From NCBI RefSeq assembly GCF_041080835.1, contig NZ_CP129683.1, positions 1,302,001-1,366,000 of the forward strand: a stretch of 64,000 nucleotides of DNA. The letters run 5' to 3'. The number at the start of each line of letters is the position of its first letter. Position 1 is the stretch's first letter. The DNA is from Bifidobacterium sp. WK012_4_13. GTDB taxonomy: Bacteria > Actinomycetota > Actinomycetes > Actinomycetales > Bifidobacteriaceae. This document shows, piece after piece, positions 42,414 to 50,993 of the stretch. A program made the translations under genes and the position numbers. The notes beneath the pieces are model-generated. The model saw nothing but the letters and a program-made list of their open reading frames with translations, did not search any database and was not told the origin of the DNA.

Positions 42414-42527
42414 AGCATAAATGGTCACCGATGCTCTACATTATGCCAGTTCTTTGAGTTGGCTGTGTAAAAGGTCTCACAGCGAAAGATCGCGCAGGCA
42501 ATATGGGCGGCATCATATCCGGTGCGA

Positions 42528-45074
42528 TCACTCCTTGGGATTATGCCGAACCGTGCTCGAGTGACGGCGCGAGCGCCGCAAGGCAATGCGCTTGAGGCGC
42601 GGGACCGGGCGCGTGGAGACGAAGAGCGGCTGGACCTCAACCAGTGGGTTGTATGGCGCCAGCCCGAACCACTTGACGGGAGAACCGGCGACATGCCTGA
42701 TGGCATACTTCACCTGCAGCGAGATTGCGCCGCGCGTCGTTATCTTCGATTCGGGCATGAGGGCCTTATGCACGAGGACGTACTTGATGGTTCCTATCTG
42801 CGGATCCTCGTCCACCTTGGGGTAGAGCGAGGTCTGCTTTGGCAGCTCGCCGTTGTCTATCAGCTCATGCATGATCTGATGCAGATAGGTTGCAACGTTT
42901 GGGTCCACCTTGAATCCAAGACGGATCCGGACACGAAACATATGGTTCGTATCGAAGTTCTCAACCGAATATTCGCGGGTGAACGGGTCGTCAGTCGTCT
43001 GCACCGACACCGACCACCACGCGCGGGCACGCTTTGGATGATCCGCGAAGATCGAGAAGAATATGTCCGTATCCAGACGTCCCATCTCCGAGTCGGATGT
43101 CAGATAGACCAGATTATCCGCGAAGTACGGGATTCTGAAATCCTTGTGCAGCATGTCCAACGCCGGAAGGAATTCCTTTGGATTCATGTGTCTTCGCTGC
43201 GAGCGCTCGACTCTCGTCCCCTCGTCCCAGGTGTACATGATGAACAGGCTGGCAATCGTAAGCAGCATGGTGAACCAGCCACCATGCAGGAACTTCGCCA
43301 TCGATGCAAGGAAGAACAGCGTCTGAATTGCCAGGAACACAACCGTGAATATGATTGCAAGCACATGCCTGTGCTCGAACCAGATATATACGCCTAGGAG
43401 CACGGTTGTCGTGATCATGGTGATGGTGAGCGCCAGACCATACGCGGCGGCAATGTGTTCGGAGTCCCTGAACAGCCCCAGAACCACAAGGGTGGCCGTG
43501 CACAGTACCAGGTTGACGACCGGAATGTAGAGCTGGCCGCGCGTGCGAGCCGGGTAGCGAACCTGCAGATGCGGCATCCAATTCAGACCGGTGGCTTCGG
43601 AAACCATCGTGAAGGCACCCGTGATCAAGGCTTGCGACGCTATGACGCCCGCGGCGACCGAAAGCAGGACCGCAGCGTAGCGCACGCTTGGGTTGAGCAT
43701 CTGGAAGAACGGGTTGAGATTCGTCAGGCCATGCAACGCCTTGTTGTTCTGGTTTCGCAGCATCCAGGCACCCTGGCCGAAGTAGTTCAGGACGAGGGCG
43801 ACCTTGATGAACGGCCATGTGGCATATATGTTGCCACGTCCGACATGCCCCATATCCGAATACAGAGCCTCGGCACCGGTCGTTGACAGGAAGACCGTTC
43901 CCATGATGGCAAGACCGGCGGCATTGTTGTGGCTGAATAGAAATTGAATGCCATACAACGGATTGAGTGCGGCAAATACCGACCAGTCGTTGCCAAGGTT
44001 CACGACCCCGGCAATGGCAAGGAAGCCGAACCAAACCATGACGGTTATGCCGAATACCTTGCCGATGCGTTCAGTGCCTCGCGATTGCACCGAGAAGAGA
44101 ATCAGAATGACGACAACGGTTATCATAAGAGTGAGATTCTCATTGTCGCCGAACACAGATGTCAGCATCGGCAAGGTTTTCAGACCTTCGACGGCCGAAG
44201 AGATGGAAACCGCTGGCGTGAGCACCGAATCCGCGAGGAATGCCGCGCCGCCCAGCATTGCAGGAATGACCAGCCAGCGTGCATGTCGGCGCACGAGGCT
44301 GTATAGGGCGAAGATGCCGCCCTCTCCCTTGTTGTCGATGCGCATGGCGATCAGAACGTATTTGACGGTTGTGATAAGCGTGATCGACCAGAACACAAGG
44401 GAGAGCATGCCCAGGACTGCAGGGCGGTTCGTGTTCTCGAGACCTCCCTGACCGGCGAGGAATGTCTGCGCCATGTAGAGCGGAGATGTGCCGATATCGC
44501 CGTAGACCACGCCGAGAGCGACGATCGCCATGCCAAAGGTGATCTTATCGGGAGACTGTCGCGCGCGGCGCAGCAGTCGGCCGAATGGCCCTCGAGGCTT
44601 CTTCGCAAGAAGAGACGCCTCACGCATGGCCTCCTTGCGAGCTCGCTTCATCGCCGCCTTTTCTTCGCGGGTCCTGCCTTGCTTGGAGACCTTGGGGGCC
44701 TTGGTGATGCTCTCCGCCGGAAGGATGGATTCAGGAATCACATCATGGGTGACGCTGTCCTCCACCTTTGTCTTCTCTGATGTCCCAGGCTTCCCGGAGA
44801 TCTCAGACTTCTCTGATGCCCCAGACTTCTCTGATGCCTCATCCTCGACATCCTGCTTTCTGATGATCTGGGTAACTGCGGTGTCTTCGGCGAAATCTCT
44901 CGTATTCGAATTTCCGTCCATGGATTCAGTCGACTTGCCGCGCGAACCATGGGAGTCCGAACTATGATTCTCCGAAGCGTTGTCATCGATGCTTTCGGCA
45001 TGTGAATGGGATCTGTTGATATCCTCGTTCGTGTCGTTGCTCTCAGCAGATGAATCATGCTGTGTTCCAGCCAT
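42528..45074 (-). CDS. kup: Kup-family potassium transporter with long acidic N-terminus
   Basis: An 848-residue potassium uptake permease (KUP/HAK/KT). The core starts at about residue 175 with ITFGMAIVALGVVYGDIGTSPLYMAQTFL (signature at 188-200), continues with about 12 helices (DNKGEGGIFALYSLVRR, FLADSVLTPAVSISSAVEGL, SDMGHVGRGNIYATWPF) and ends in a cytosolic domain. Unusual is a ~155-residue N-terminal extension rich in Ser, Asp, Glu and His, with repeated SEKSG/SEKSE/TSEK motifs, followed by a basic stretch (EEKAAMKRARKEAMREASLLAKK). ATG 45074 has GGAGGG upstream; the frame's earlier ATG at 45113 precedes that site. Between tatD and the amidotransferase. Confidence 0.92.
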   Translation of the reverse strand: MAGTQHDSSAESNDTNEDINRSHSHAESIDDNASENHSSDSHGSRGKSTESMDGNSNTRDFAEDTAVTQIIRKQDVEDEASEKSGASEKSEISGKPGTSEKTKVEDSVTHDVIPESILPAESITKAPKVSKQGRTREEKAAMKRARKEAMREASLLAKKPRGPFGRLLRRARQSPDKITFGMAIVALGVVYGDIGTSPLYMAQTFLAGQGGLENTNRPAVLGMLSLVFWSITLITTVKYVLIAMRIDNKGEGGIFALYSLVRRHARWLVIPAMLGGAAFLADSVLTPAVSISSAVEGLKTLPMLTSVFGDNENLTLMITVVVILILFSVQSRGTERIGKVFGITVMVWFGFLAIAGVVNLGNDWSVFAALNPLYGIQFLFSHNNAAGLAIMGTVFLSTTGAEALYSDMGHVGRGNIYATWPFIKVALVLNYFGQGAWMLRNQNNKALHGLTNLNPFFQMLNPSVRYAAVLLSVAAGVIASQALITGAFTMVSEATGLNWMPHLQVRYPARTRGQLYIPVVNLVLCTATLVVLGLFRDSEHIAAAYGLALTITMITTTVLLGVYIWFEHRHVLAIIFTVVFLAIQTLFFLASMAKFLHGGWFTMLLTIASLFIMYTWDEGTRVERSQRRHMNPKEFLPALDMLHKDFRIPYFADNLVYLTSDSEMGRLDTDIFFSIFADHPKRARAWWSVSVQTTDDPFTREYSVENFDTNHMFRVRIRLGFKVDPNVATYLHQIMHELIDNGELPKQTSLYPKVDEDPQIGTIKYVLVHKALMPESKITTRGAISLQVKYAIRHVAGSPVKWFGLAPYNPLVEVQPLFVSTRPVPRLKRIALRRSRRHSSTVRHNPKE

Positions 45075-45352
45075 ACACCCTCCAATGGCAGTCGATTGGT
45101 AAGGCTGCCTCACGAGTTAATTACGCGTCCGATACACGTTAGCACCTTTCATATCCATACTGAACTTTCACGCTTCAGGTTTTGCGCGAATCGGATTGCC
45201 CTGTCCCCTCTGCAGCGATCGACCAAGTCTGGAGCGGCATTCATGCGAATTGGTTGCGGCCTATGAAGGTCCAAGAGAAACCACGCGCGGAAAGGAAGGA
45301 TGCCGTCTTTTCCATGTCTGAAGGCTTCTCTCCATCCAATCCGGCACTCTTC

Positions 45353-46309
45353 TCAGATGCCGTATACCGCCCGCGTGGTCCTGCGCGTGGCGCGGGCGAC
45401 CTCCGCCACGGGCAGGTCGACGGCGTCTGCCATTGCTCCAAGCGTGTAGGGAATCATATATGGGGCGTTGGTGCGGCCGCGGAAGGGCATCGGCGACAGG
45501 TACGGGGCATCGGTCTCGACCATCGCATGGTCCAGTCCGACGATTCTGAGCGATTCGCGTATGCCGTCGTTGCCCTTATACGACACCGTTCCCGAAAAGC
45601 TCAGATACCAACCGTGGCGCCGGGCAATCTCGGCCATCTCGGCATCGCCCGAATAGGAATGAAACACGGTTCTTTCCGGTGCGCCATCCCTGAGCAAGGT
45701 CTCGACCACCTCCTGGTGGGCGTCACGGTCATGAATCTGCATCGGTAGATTCAGCTCCTTGGCAAGGGCTATATGGGCGCGAAAGGCTTCGCGCTGCATG
45801 TCGATGGCAGCCTCGCCAGTCCTGAAAAGATCCATCCCGGTCTCCCCTATGGCTACGACCTGTCGGGGGTAGGCCTTGGCAAGCTCGCCGACCTTCGCGA
45901 ATGCTTCCTCGAAGCTTGCGTCGTGCCAGGGTTGATATTTCACCGGCAATCCGTCCGGGCCAGGGACACCGCGATGCCCGTGAAGTACAGCTTCGTTGGG
46001 GTGAATGGCGACTGCAGCATGCACCGAATCTGGATGCTGCAGAGCCATCTCTATTGCCGTCTGCAGATGCGGCAGCTCACAACCGACATCGATGATTCCC
46101 TCGACGCCAGAGTCCTTGGCTTTGTTCAGCAGCTCGTCGACAGAGAATACGGGCACATCAGCCTGACCTCGCTCGTGCGCCTGGCGGTTCATTTCGCGCG
46201 CAAATGGAACGACGGATGCCACATGCGTATGGTCATCGATGACGGTGGCGTCCTCTGGGAGTGGCTGCGGAGCAGGCGCCCAGCTGCGATTGCGATGATG
46301 TTTGCTCAT
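45353..46309 (-). CDS. tatD: TatD-family metal-dependent hydrolase/DNase
   Basis: A 318-residue TIM-barrel hydrolase. Metal ligands are visible as DDHTHVAS (HxH), AIGETGMDLFR (Glu), QIHDRDAH (His), FHSYSGD (His) and MVETDAPYLSP (Asp). Family members are 3'-5' DNA/RNA exonucleases or related hydrolases. The ~25-residue N-terminal tail and the GVPGPDG insertion are seen in bifidobacterial versions. ATG 46309 (MSKHHRN) has GGGA 5 nt upstream, whereas ATG 46318 has none. Downstream of metG in the same direction, the usual actinobacterial order, but a terminator intervenes. Confidence 0.9.
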   Translation of the reverse strand: MSKHHRNRSWAPAPQPLPEDATVIDDHTHVASVVPFAREMNRQAHERGQADVPVFSVDELLNKAKDSGVEGIIDVGCELPHLQTAIEMALQHPDSVHAAVAIHPNEAVLHGHRGVPGPDGLPVKYQPWHDASFEEAFAKVGELAKAYPRQVVAIGETGMDLFRTGEAAIDMQREAFRAHIALAKELNLPMQIHDRDAHQEVVETLLRDGAPERTVFHSYSGDAEMAEIARRHGWYLSFSGTVSYKGNDGIRESLRIVGLDHAMVETDAPYLSPMPFRGRTNAPYMIPYTLGAMADAVDLPVAEVARATRRTTRAVYGI

Positions 46310-46429
46310 ATATCCCATTGTGTGCGAAGTGCCGACCGATGAGGCATCGGCCTCGGCGAACCTTCACCATGCTGGGCATTCAAGCTGGGCGTTCAGACTG
46401 GGCATCCATGCCCGGCGTTCCAAGCGGGC

Positions 46430-46466
46430 CATAAAAAGAAGAAACCCGACGGGGGGAACCGTCGGG
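46430..46466 (-). terminator. Intrinsic terminator of metG
   Basis: CCCGACGG/CCGTCGGG with a 6-nt loop, followed on the minus strand by TTTCTTCTTTTT. The rest of the 372-bp gap between metG and tatD holds nothing else I can support except a candidate tatD leader. Confidence 0.9.
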
Positions 46467-46681
46467 ATTAGAGAAGAGAGAAGAAGGGATTCAGTTAGGG
46501 GATTCGATTGGGAACCTCATCAGCGCTACCATCTGCTGACAATTCATATATAACCAGCCGATCCTTGGTAACATGATGTGCTTTCCTAAAAGTTATCTGA
46601 GAATCATGTGTCTGGATTGTGACCAATCTACATTGCAGACAGCAGGCCTTCACCTGCAATCCTGAAGCCGACAGGCAGCCG

Positions 46682-48568
46682 TCACGCTTCCTGCGTCTTC
46701 TCCTTCTCTTTCGCAAGATCCGCCTTGGCCTTGGCCAAGCGCTCAGCCTCCTTCACTCGTCTGGCATCGAGCTCGGACTGGAATCTGTCGAGTTCCTCTT
46801 GAACGGCTTCTTTGGGAATCTTCTGGAAAATCGGGGATGGCTTGGAGATGGGCGTCCCATCGACCAAAGGCTCGCGCTTCCAAGGATGCACGTTCACGCC
46901 AAGCTTGTATGTGCCGGTTATGATCTGATACTCGAATTCAGGCTTATCCAGGTCATGGACCTGCTCGAGATGCGGCAATGGCGAGAACGTGCCCTTGCCA
47001 CCCATCGTCTCGAATACCTTCTGAGCGGAATGAGGCAGGAAAGGCGCAAGAAGCACGTTCGCGTCGCTTACGGCCTGAGCCGCCGTGTGAAGAATGCAGG
47101 CCACACGGTCTTCATCGTCCTTTATCTTCCAAGGTTCTTCGGCGGAGATATACCTGTTGATTTCACCGACGATGCGCATCGCCTCGCCCAAGGCCGCCTT
47201 CTGCCGATGGCGCTCGATCAGATCCCCGACAGTGTCGAAGGCCTTCGCGCTCTCTTCGAGCAATGCGGTGTCTTCGTCGCTGAGTGTCGATTCATCGACC
47301 TCTGGGATTGCGCCGAAATGCTTGAACAGCAGATTCGCCACGCGATTGACCAGATTGCCCCAGCTCGAAGCAAGCTCTTCATTGTTATGGCGCACGAACT
47401 CGGACCATGTGAAGTCGGCATCCGAAGTTTCAGGACCTGCGATCGATATGTAGTAGCGCACGGCATCCACCTGATACCGTGCAAGAATGTCCTTGACATA
47501 GATGACGATGCCCCGCGAAGAGCTGAACTTCTTGCCTTCCATGGAGAGGAACTCGCTTGCCACGACTTCCTGCGGGAGGTTGAGCTTTCCGAACTCTCCG
47601 GCTTCGCCACCCTTGGAACCCTCGCCGTTGTATGCCAGCAGCTCGGATGGCCAGATCTGGGAATGGAAGGTGATGTTGTCCTTGCCCATGAAATAGTAGC
47701 CGGGCGCATCCTCATCATTCCACCATGCACGCCATGCATCAGGGTCTCCTTGGCGACGCGCCCACTCGATGGAAGCTGAAAGATAGCCGATCACGGCATC
47801 GAACCACACATACAGGCGCTTGTTGGGGTTGTCGATCCAGCCATCCACGGGGATGGGAATGCCCCAATCAATGTCGCGGGTTATCGCGCGTGGCTTCACT
47901 TCCTTGAACAGGCCGAGTGAGAAGTTGATGACGTTGGTTCTCCAACCCTTGCGGGTTTTCAGCCATGCAAGGTTTGCCTCGGCAAGTGCCGGAAGGTCAA
48001 GGAAGAAGTGCTCCGTTTCCTTGAAGATGGGAGTTTCGCCGTTGATCTTGGACACGGGGTCGATCAGTTCATCGGGGTCAAGCTCATTGCCACAGTTATC
48101 GCACTGGTCGCCTCGAGCGCCGGACGCCCCGCAGATCGGGCACGTTCCCTCGATGTAGCGGTCTGGTAGCGTGCGCCCTGTCGATGGCGAAATGGCGACC
48201 TTCTGCGTCCCTTTATATATGTATCCGTTTTTCAGGCACTGTTCGAACATCTCCTGCACGACATGCTCGTGATTGCCAGTCGTCGTTCTGGTGAACAGGT
48301 CGTAGCTCAAACCCAAGTCACACAGGTCCTTCGATATGACACGGCTGTAGCGATCGGCGAGCTCCTGCGCGCTCACGCCCTCGGCCTCCGCCTGAACGAG
48401 AATCGGGGTTCCATGCTCGTCTGTGCCGGAAACCATCAGGACGTCATTGCCTTTCATGCGCTCGTAGCGCGCATACACGTCGGACGGCACTCCGAAACCG
48501 GCGACATGACCTATATGACGTGGACCATTAGCATACGGCCAAGCGACCGAAACAAGGATATGACTCAT
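46682..48568 (-). CDS. metG: Methionyl-tRNA synthetase
   Basis: A 628-residue class I synthetase charging tRNA-Met. HIGH appears as PRHIGHVAG (about 17-20), the zinc-binding insert as [18 protein letters not shown], and the KMSKS loop in the variant form GKKFSSSRG. The C-terminal region covers the anticodon-binding helices ([19 protein letters not shown]) and ends in a Lys/Glu-rich tail ([19 protein letters not shown]). No EMAP-like tRNA-binding domain is fused. ATG 48568 is fixed by the conserved start [15 protein letters not shown]. Divergent from the AbiEi-like gene, with DnaA-box-like sequences between. Confidence 0.97.
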   Translation of the reverse strand: MSHILVSVAWPYANGPRHIGHVAGFGVPSDVYARYERMKGNDVLMVSGTDEHGTPILVQAEAEGVSAQELADRYSRVISKDLCDLGLSYDLFTRTTTGNHEHVVQEMFEQCLKNGYIYKGTQKVAISPSTGRTLPDRYIEGTCPICGASGARGDQCDNCGNELDPDELIDPVSKINGETPIFKETEHFFLDLPALAEANLAWLKTRKGWRTNVINFSLGLFKEVKPRAITRDIDWGIPIPVDGWIDNPNKRLYVWFDAVIGYLSASIEWARRQGDPDAWRAWWNDEDAPGYYFMGKDNITFHSQIWPSELLAYNGEGSKGGEAGEFGKLNLPQEVVASEFLSMEGKKFSSSRGIVIYVKDILARYQVDAVRYYISIAGPETSDADFTWSEFVRHNNEELASSWGNLVNRVANLLFKHFGAIPEVDESTLSDEDTALLEESAKAFDTVGDLIERHRQKAALGEAMRIVGEINRYISAEEPWKIKDDEDRVACILHTAAQAVSDANVLLAPFLPHSAQKVFETMGGKGTFSPLPHLEQVHDLDKPEFEYQIITGTYKLGVNVHPWKREPLVDGTPISKPSPIFQKIPKEAVQEELDRFQSELDARRVKEAERLAKAKADLAKEKEKTQEA

Positions 48569-48620
48569 AGTCCTTGATTATTGGTGTCGGCGAGGACAGC
48601 AGACAACATGTTTCACAGGC

Positions 48621-48658
48621 TTATCCACAATCCACCGACTGCTGGGCGAATATCCACA
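48621..48658. promoter_or_regulatory. DnaA-box pair in the metG upstream region
   Basis: A consensus TTATCCACA at 48621-48629 and a one-mismatch ATATCCACA at 48650-48658, in the same orientation, 29 bp apart. No other origin features are present. DnaA-mediated control or titration is inference. Confidence 0.5.
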
Positions 48659-48718
48659 ACTGCACCTGCTGAGCCGACCCTTGCCACATCGCCCTGAGCT
48701 TTCGCGTAGTTTCTTGGC

Positions 48719-49522
48719 ATGAAAGTCATTCAGCAGCGATCATCGCAACATGCCGCAAGCCGAAGGCGGCCCGACACATTCATCGACATCGATTCCCTGC
48801 CAGGGCCTCTGAGCATGAGGTATCTGAGCACATTGAGAATCGTTACGAAGATGGATGACCATAGCTGCTTCTCAAATGAGAACCTGCATACCCTCTATGG
48901 TCGAGCGTCAATCGCGGCCCGCCTGGTTCCGATCGGCGCCGCAGCATGCACATACCTTGCGCGATGGATATGGTCCGGTGGGAAATTCCCCGGGACCATT
49001 GACATAATCTCGAATTCGCATTTTCGCGCCGCCGTCCACGGCCACCTGATCCGTGTGAATAACCGACGAATCGGGGCAGACCATATGGTTCAGATAGGAA
49101 CCTTGCTGCTCACTTCACCAACGAGAACGGCGTGCGACATCGCATGCAACGAAGACACGAGCGAAAGCTTCAACGAGTCGGTCGAGACCATCAGCAGGAT
49201 GCTGGAGCTCTATGATGTCGAACCTGAAGAATGCATGGAGCTATTGATCGACAATCAGCGTTGGCCGGGGCATGCGAAAGGCTTGGAAATCATGAGAATG
49301 ATTGTTTTCCTGTCCGGCTCCCGCACGCTCAGGACACACATGTCGCATGGCAGCGGGAAAGCCCATGTTCCGGAAGATGAAATCGAAGCGGTTTGCCATG
49401 ATGGACCGCTGAATGAGCATGGATCGGGAACCAATGCTGACGCCGCGCACATGGCGAAACGAATGAACGGCCGAATTCCAAGAAGCGCACCGACCGAGTG
49501 TCTGGCTCAGGCAAGGCAATGA
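48719..49522 (+). CDS. AbiEi-like orphan antitoxin-family protein
   Basis: A 267-residue protein. The block GTLLLTSPTRTACDIACNEDTSESFNESVETI resembles the central part of actinobacterial AbiEi-type proteins (V..TSPARTALDLA...), preceded by a beta-rich segment (VHGHLIRVNNRRIGADHMVQIG) as in that family. The usual N-terminal winged helix is not evident and the C-terminal 80 residues are low-complexity and His/Arg-rich. No AbiEii nucleotidyltransferase toxin is adjacent, so it is an orphan or serves another role. ATG 48719 gives MKVIQQ. Its stop overlaps the next start by 4 bp (ATGA). Confidence 0.55.
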   Translation: MKVIQQRSSQHAASRRRPDTFIDIDSLPGPLSMRYLSTLRIVTKMDDHSCFSNENLHTLYGRASIAARLVPIGAAACTYLARWIWSGGKFPGTIDIISNSHFRAAVHGHLIRVNNRRIGADHMVQIGTLLLTSPTRTACDIACNEDTSESFNESVETISRMLELYDVEPEECMELLIDNQRWPGHAKGLEIMRMIVFLSGSRTLRTHMSHGSGKAHVPEDEIEAVCHDGPLNEHGSGTNADAAHMAKRMNGRIPRSAPTECLAQARQ

Positions 49523-49878
49523 CCCGACGCGATGCGCACCGAACCGCAAGACACTCGCGGCGCTTCTTCACATCTTTCCGAAAGCCCTGCGAGCAAAGGC
49601 TGCTGCCCATTCACCCGAATGCAGGCGATGACTCTGCCTTGCAGGGCAATGCCCTCGATCCGCCCAAGCCTCCGCTTCCCCAGACCGCGTTGACTGCATG
49701 CGATCCGGCAACGCCACTCGACGCACTGTGGTCGATTGCGCACGAGCGTCCGGAGCTGCGTCAATGGGTCATCGCAAACACATCGGCGACTCCTGAGCTG
49801 CTCGAATACATCGCCCAGGCTGGCGGCCCAAACGTCGCGCGCTGCATGAGAATTCTATTGGATTCGCTGGGCTCCTGA
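49519..49878 (+). CDS. Small protein with variant leucine-rich-repeat-like unit
   Basis: A 119-residue protein. The last ~55 residues (TPLDALWSIAHERPELRQWVIANTSATPELLEYIAQAGGPNVARCM) match the pattern of variant leucine-rich repeats common in bifidobacterial proteins, here two units. The first ~45 residues are basic and polar with no clear fold. ATG 49519 overlaps the previous stop (ATGA) and has AAGG upstream, so it is translationally coupled to the AbiEi-like gene; an upstream GTG at 49498 is less likely. Function unknown; the coupling suggests the two proteins work together. Confidence 0.6.
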   Translation: MTRRDAHRTARHSRRFFTSFRKPCEQRLLPIHPNAGDDSALQGNALDPPKPPLPQTALTACDPATPLDALWSIAHERPELRQWVIANTSATPELLEYIAQAGGPNVARCMRILLDSLGS

Positions 49879-49950
49879 TGCTGAATGATGCTGCGCGGCA
49901 GTCAGGCGACGATAGGCGACGTTAAGCCCCATTCGAAAGGCAACGCCGCC

Positions 49951-50964
49951 CTAGGACTTGAGTTCCAGGACTGCGGAATAAATCTGCTTGCGGTTGGGCA
50001 GCGAACCATCGGGCAATGGGTGCTCCTGCGCGACGACGGCGATGGCATCCTTTATGCGGATGCCGTCTTCCAAGGCGCGATCAATGGCCAGCACCGCCAA
50101 ATCCTCCGCCGACAGATTCGAAGGCGCAGCGGCCATCGCCTCATCCTCACTTGCGCCAGCGATGACGAGCACCATCTCACCACGAGGCGGATCGTCAACG
50201 ATCGACTGCCGAATCTCGCCTATGGTCCCACGCCGTATCTGCTCGTAGTCCTTGGTCAGCTCTCGGCACAACGCCATGCGCCGATTGGGGCCGAAGGCGT
50301 CGAGAACGTCAACGATCGAATCTGCGATGCGGTGCAGCGTCTCATAGAAAACGATGGTGCGCTGCTCGGACTGCAACATCCGCAAGTGCTGAACACGTTC
50401 GGAATGACGTCTTGGGAGAAAACCTTCATAGCAGAAGCGGTCGGTCGGCAATCCCGAAAGCGCCAAGGCATCAAGAACCGCACTCGGACCTGGAGCGCAC
50501 GTGACTGGCAGTCCACGCTCAATCGCCCGTCGAACGACCGCCAATCCAGGATCGTTGATCGTCGGCATTCCCGCATCGGAAACGACCAAGACGCATGCTC
50601 CGGATTCGACCTGGTCAAGTATGTCGTCAGCCTTGTCGCGCTCGTTGTGGTCATGATATGAGATGACGGTTCCTCCCACATGCAAGCCCAGTCGGTTCGC
50701 CAAGTCATACAGCCTGCGGGTGTCCTCGGCAGCAACGAGATCAGCGTGCTCGATAAGCGATTTCAGACGCTGTGAGGCGTCAGATACATTGCCGATGGGA
50801 GTTGCGGCCAAAACCAAGGTCCCGCGTGGAACGATCCTCGCCAAATCCCCTTCGGATACCGCTTCTGCAGCGCCTGCGCTGCGTTCATCCTCATCTTCGT
50901 ATTCGCTTTCCTCTCCCTTCTGGAAGGCTGGGTCTTGTGATAATTGGACATTGGGCGTTTGCAT
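49951..50964 (-). CDS. rsmI: 16S rRNA (cytidine(1402)-2'-O)-methyltransferase
   Basis: A 337-residue RsmI. Motifs: GTLVLAATPIGNVSDASQRL, LVAAEDTRRLYDLANRLGL, VISYHDHNE, VLVVSDAGMPTINDPGLAVVR, CAPGPSAVLDALALSGL and FYETLHRIADSIVDV, covering both lobes of the tetrapyrrole-methylase fold. A 45-residue acidic N-terminal extension (QKGEESEYEDEDERS) precedes the core. Start ATG 50964 is chosen by position and weak TGGA; it leaves only 29 bp to the divergent pmt start. The C-terminal RsmI-specific helical domain is present (DGIRIKDAIAVVAQEHPLP). Confidence 0.93.
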   Translation of the reverse strand: MQTPNVQLSQDPAFQKGEESEYEDEDERSAGAAEAVSEGDLARIVPRGTLVLAATPIGNVSDASQRLKSLIEHADLVAAEDTRRLYDLANRLGLHVGGTVISYHDHNERDKADDILDQVESGACVLVVSDAGMPTINDPGLAVVRRAIERGLPVTCAPGPSAVLDALALSGLPTDRFCYEGFLPRRHSERVQHLRMLQSEQRTIVFYETLHRIADSIVDVLDAFGPNRRMALCRELTKDYEQIRRGTIGEIRQSIVDDPPRGEMVLVIAGASEDEAMAAAPSNLSAEDLAVLAIDRALEDGIRIKDAIAVVAQEHPLPDGSLPNRKQIYSAVLELKS

Positions 50965-50993
50965 AGTTCCAGTATCCTCTACTCTTAGGATTG

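Noticed and set aside
42522..43397. 291-codon plus frame antisense to kup
   Set aside because: Lies wholly within the conserved kup C-terminal coding region; shadow frame.
48621..48658. Replication origin at the DnaA boxes
   Set aside because: Only two boxes, no AT-rich unwinding element and no dnaA/dnaN neighbours.
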